Below are positions 62,114-64,000 of a stretch of 64,000 nucleotides of DNA, piece after piece. The stretch is from Bog-756 sp963710495 (GTDB taxonomy: Bacteria; Actinomycetota; Acidimicrobiia; Acidimicrobiales; RAAP-2). The translations under genes and the position numbers were made by a program. The stretch spans positions 850,745 through 914,744 of the forward strand of contig CAVQAI010000011.1 in NCBI GenBank assembly GCA_963710495.1. The letters run 5' to 3'. Position 1 is the first letter of the stretch, and each line of letters starts with the position of its first letter. Under the pieces are notes generated by a model. It saw nothing but the letters and a program-made list of their open reading frames with translations, was not told where the DNA came from and searched no databases.

Positions 62114-63890
62114 GTGGTGACGAAGTCGGTTCCGGTGACCTCGGGCGAGGTATCCGATTTTGGCTCGCCGGCGGCGGCTCCCAAGCGGTTCGTCGACAGT
62201 TTGGACCCGAGATTCGTCAACCTCCTGACCGTCGTCGGATTCGCACTGCCAGTCGCCGGCTATTTCTGGTTCCTCCATCGTTACAGCGTCAATGTGATCC
62301 TCGGGGACCCGTGGGATGACATCAACGTCATCAATCATTCCTACACCGATCTATTCGACTGGAGCTCGCTTTGGGCCCAACACAATGAGAATCGAATCTT
62401 CTTCCCGAACCTGATCGTTCTCGTACTGGCGTATACCACCCACTACAACGTCCAGGTGGAGGAGTACCTGGGCGCCATCATGCTGACTGCGTCCACCGCT
62501 CTCCTGATATCGGCCCACAAGGCTCGATCACTAGCCATACCCTGGCTCTACTACTGCCCGGTTGCCATCCTGATGTTCTCCTTCGTGCAGCACGGGAACA
62601 CGCTCTACGGTTTCCAACTTGCCTGGTTCCTGGTGCTCCTCGCCGTTGCAGTGACTCTCACCGTACTGGACCGTCCAGTCCTCACCTGGTGGTGGCTGGC
62701 TGTTGCCGTCGCAGCCGCGATCGTGGCCAGTTACTCGTCGTTGCAGGGGCTGATCGTGTGGCCCATCGGCCTGCTCCTTTTGTATTACCGGCGCCGTTCC
62801 GGGTCTTTCACGATCGCATGGCTCTTCGCCGCCGTAGCGACCGTGGCGGTCTATTCGATCAACTATGTTGCGCCGACTGACACCGCGTCTGCCATCAGAC
62901 ACCCGATTGCAGGCACCGAGTTCTTTCTCGTGACTGTCGGTGACGTTGTCGGCATAAACGTAAGTGGCGCCAATGCAATCGGCGTCGCCGTAGTGCTCCT
63001 GGGTCTAGTGATCGTTCTTGCATCACTTTGGACACTGGTCTACTACTGCCGCAGACGTCACACCGAGAGCGGGAGCCCTATCGGGGCGGCGCTGATCTGT
63101 TTCGGGTTGCTGTTCGGCGCAACGGTCACCCTAGGACGGATATCGGAGGGGTGGGCTGGTGCCAGTCAGTCGCGTTACCGGACATTCGACCTGTTGATAC
63201 TGGTGGGACTTTACTTTGCGGTCCTCGACCAGCGCGCCTTGAGATGGCGAGCGGATGAGCCGGTCCAGCAGCCTGACGGCTCGAGGGGAGCGCGCCCGTC
63301 GAGGGTCTGTCCTCCTCGCGGGAGTCGTCGGGGCGATCCTATGCCTCCAGATCGGCATCGGTGTCCCACAGGGCCTCGCCGGTGCCAGGACCGATCACGC
63401 TAACCAGGTCTTCGCCGCCCGGGTACTGGTCAACATCAACAGATACCCCGACACCTTCATTGTCGTATTGGCGCCGTTCTATCGAGCGGGGTTCATCCGT
63501 CGGATGGCCCATGTCGCAGAGGTACACCGTCTCAGTCTGTTCGCCACGAACGCCGCCGAAGAATACAAGGCCCAGGGCCTAATCGTGGACCCGTCGCCTC
63601 CAACTACAAGGGTGACGACACCCCTCAACGGCGCCGTACTGAAGGGATCACCGTTTCTCAACGCGGTCGCGTCTGATCAATTCGGAGTTGCCAATGTCAA
63701 ATTTGAAGTCACCGGGGAAGGACTACATGAGGCCGTAATCAGTGGCTGAGCGCTTCCGATACGGATGGGGAGGATTCTGGAACACTAAGACCGTGCCCAA
63801 CGGGCGTACACGCTGGAGAGCGTCGCGTACAGCGGTGATGGACGCATTGCGCACAGTCGGGGCGTCTCAGTTGAGGTTGAGAACCACTAG
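62114..63890 (+). CDS. Large membrane protein with Ig-like C terminus, frame interrupted three times
   Basis: About 591 residues after correction. The first frame (to about 63250) gives some ten helices (LLTVVGFALPVAGYFWFLH onward) and ends near SQSRYRTFDLLILVGLYFAVL. A second frame from 63255 adds a last helix (GSVLLAGVVGAILCLQIGIG), an external part (VLVNINRYPDTFIVVLAPFY; VHRLSLFATNAAEEYKAQGL) and the start of an Ig-like domain (VTTPLNGAVLKGSPFLNAVA). A third frame gives FRYGWGGFWNTKTVPNG, and a fourth YTLESVAYSGDGRIAHSRG ending VEVENH at 63890. Needed corrections: -1 near 63255, -1 near 63735, +1 near 63803. Probably a cell-envelope glycosyltransferase-like protein. Confidence 0.6.
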
Positions 63891-64000
63891 CTGGATCCTC
63901 GGGATTCCAGATGACGATGCTAGTCAGCCTCAATTGCTGGTCCTCCTCTAACTCAGTATCGAGTCACCCAGGCTCGATGTGACACGTCGCATCTGTTCGT

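Noticed and set aside
1..64000. CRISPR array
   Set aside because: No regularly spaced direct repeats of 24-40 bases with unique spacers. The only tandem repeats are the 9-mer at 111-146 and the coding repeats in rpsA.
1..64000. Insertion sequence, integrase or transposase
   Set aside because: No DDE, tyrosine or serine recombinase motifs and no terminal inverted repeats were recognised in any plausible frame.

Overview
The window is high-GC, densely packed actinobacterial chromosome. Gene content and order (pdtaR-polA-rpsA, coaE-uvrB-uvrA, uvrC-rapZ-glmR-gap-pgk-tpiA-secG, an AftD-type arabinofuranosyltransferase) suggest a deep-branching actinobacterium, probably class Acidimicrobiia. That assignment is an inference from content and synteny; no rRNA is present to fix it. 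There is no CRISPR array, insertion sequence or prophage. Two tRNA genes are present, both tRNA-Leu (CAA and GAG).

Layout. 0.3-3.9 kb, minus strand: a fatty-acid module fabD-fabG-acpP-fabF, with FabD carrying an extra C-terminal biotinyl-like domain. 4.4-6.1 kb: a small membrane protein and a DUF3048 protein. 6.2-12.0 kb, minus strand: a cyclic-nucleotide signalling block made of a zinc-ribbon ORF, a class III cyclase fused to a STAND-type ATPase and helical repeats, a nucleoside 2-deoxyribosyltransferase-like enzyme, a Crp/Fnr regulator, and a stand-alone cyclic-nucleotide-binding protein. I regard this as the best candidate for an undescribed system here. 12.3-19.6 kb: tRNA-Leu, menC, a coiled-coil protein, an ANTAR response regulator, DNA polymerase I and ribosomal protein S1. 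19.6-25.7 kb, minus strand: a five-gene peptide/nickel-type ABC importer with a 21-bp palindrome in its leader. 25.8-39.5 kb: a cell-surface glycan locus with two GT-C membrane glycosyltransferases, a UGM-like flavoprotein, a flippase, a GT4 glycosyltransferase, AftD and a methyltransferase. 39.5-45.4 kb: coaE, uvrB, uvrA. 45.5-48.5 kb: a second, less GC-rich envelope operon with an Ig-like protein. 49.0-59.3 kb: nadA, uvrC and the glycolytic/secretion block, ending in a second family-5 solute-binding protein. 59.4-64 kb: tRNA-Leu(GAG) followed by a lower-GC tail of broken membrane and envelope genes.

Two features run through the whole window. First, at least ten clear single-base frame changes interrupt otherwise well-formed genes, including the normally essential pgk, and several lie in short homopolymers. 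This looks like uncorrected read error in the assembly more than pseudogene decay, so affected genes are given full reconstructed spans. Second, many genes start 6-8 bases after a TAnnnT hexamer with no ribosome-binding site. This points to widespread leaderless transcription and was used to choose several starts.
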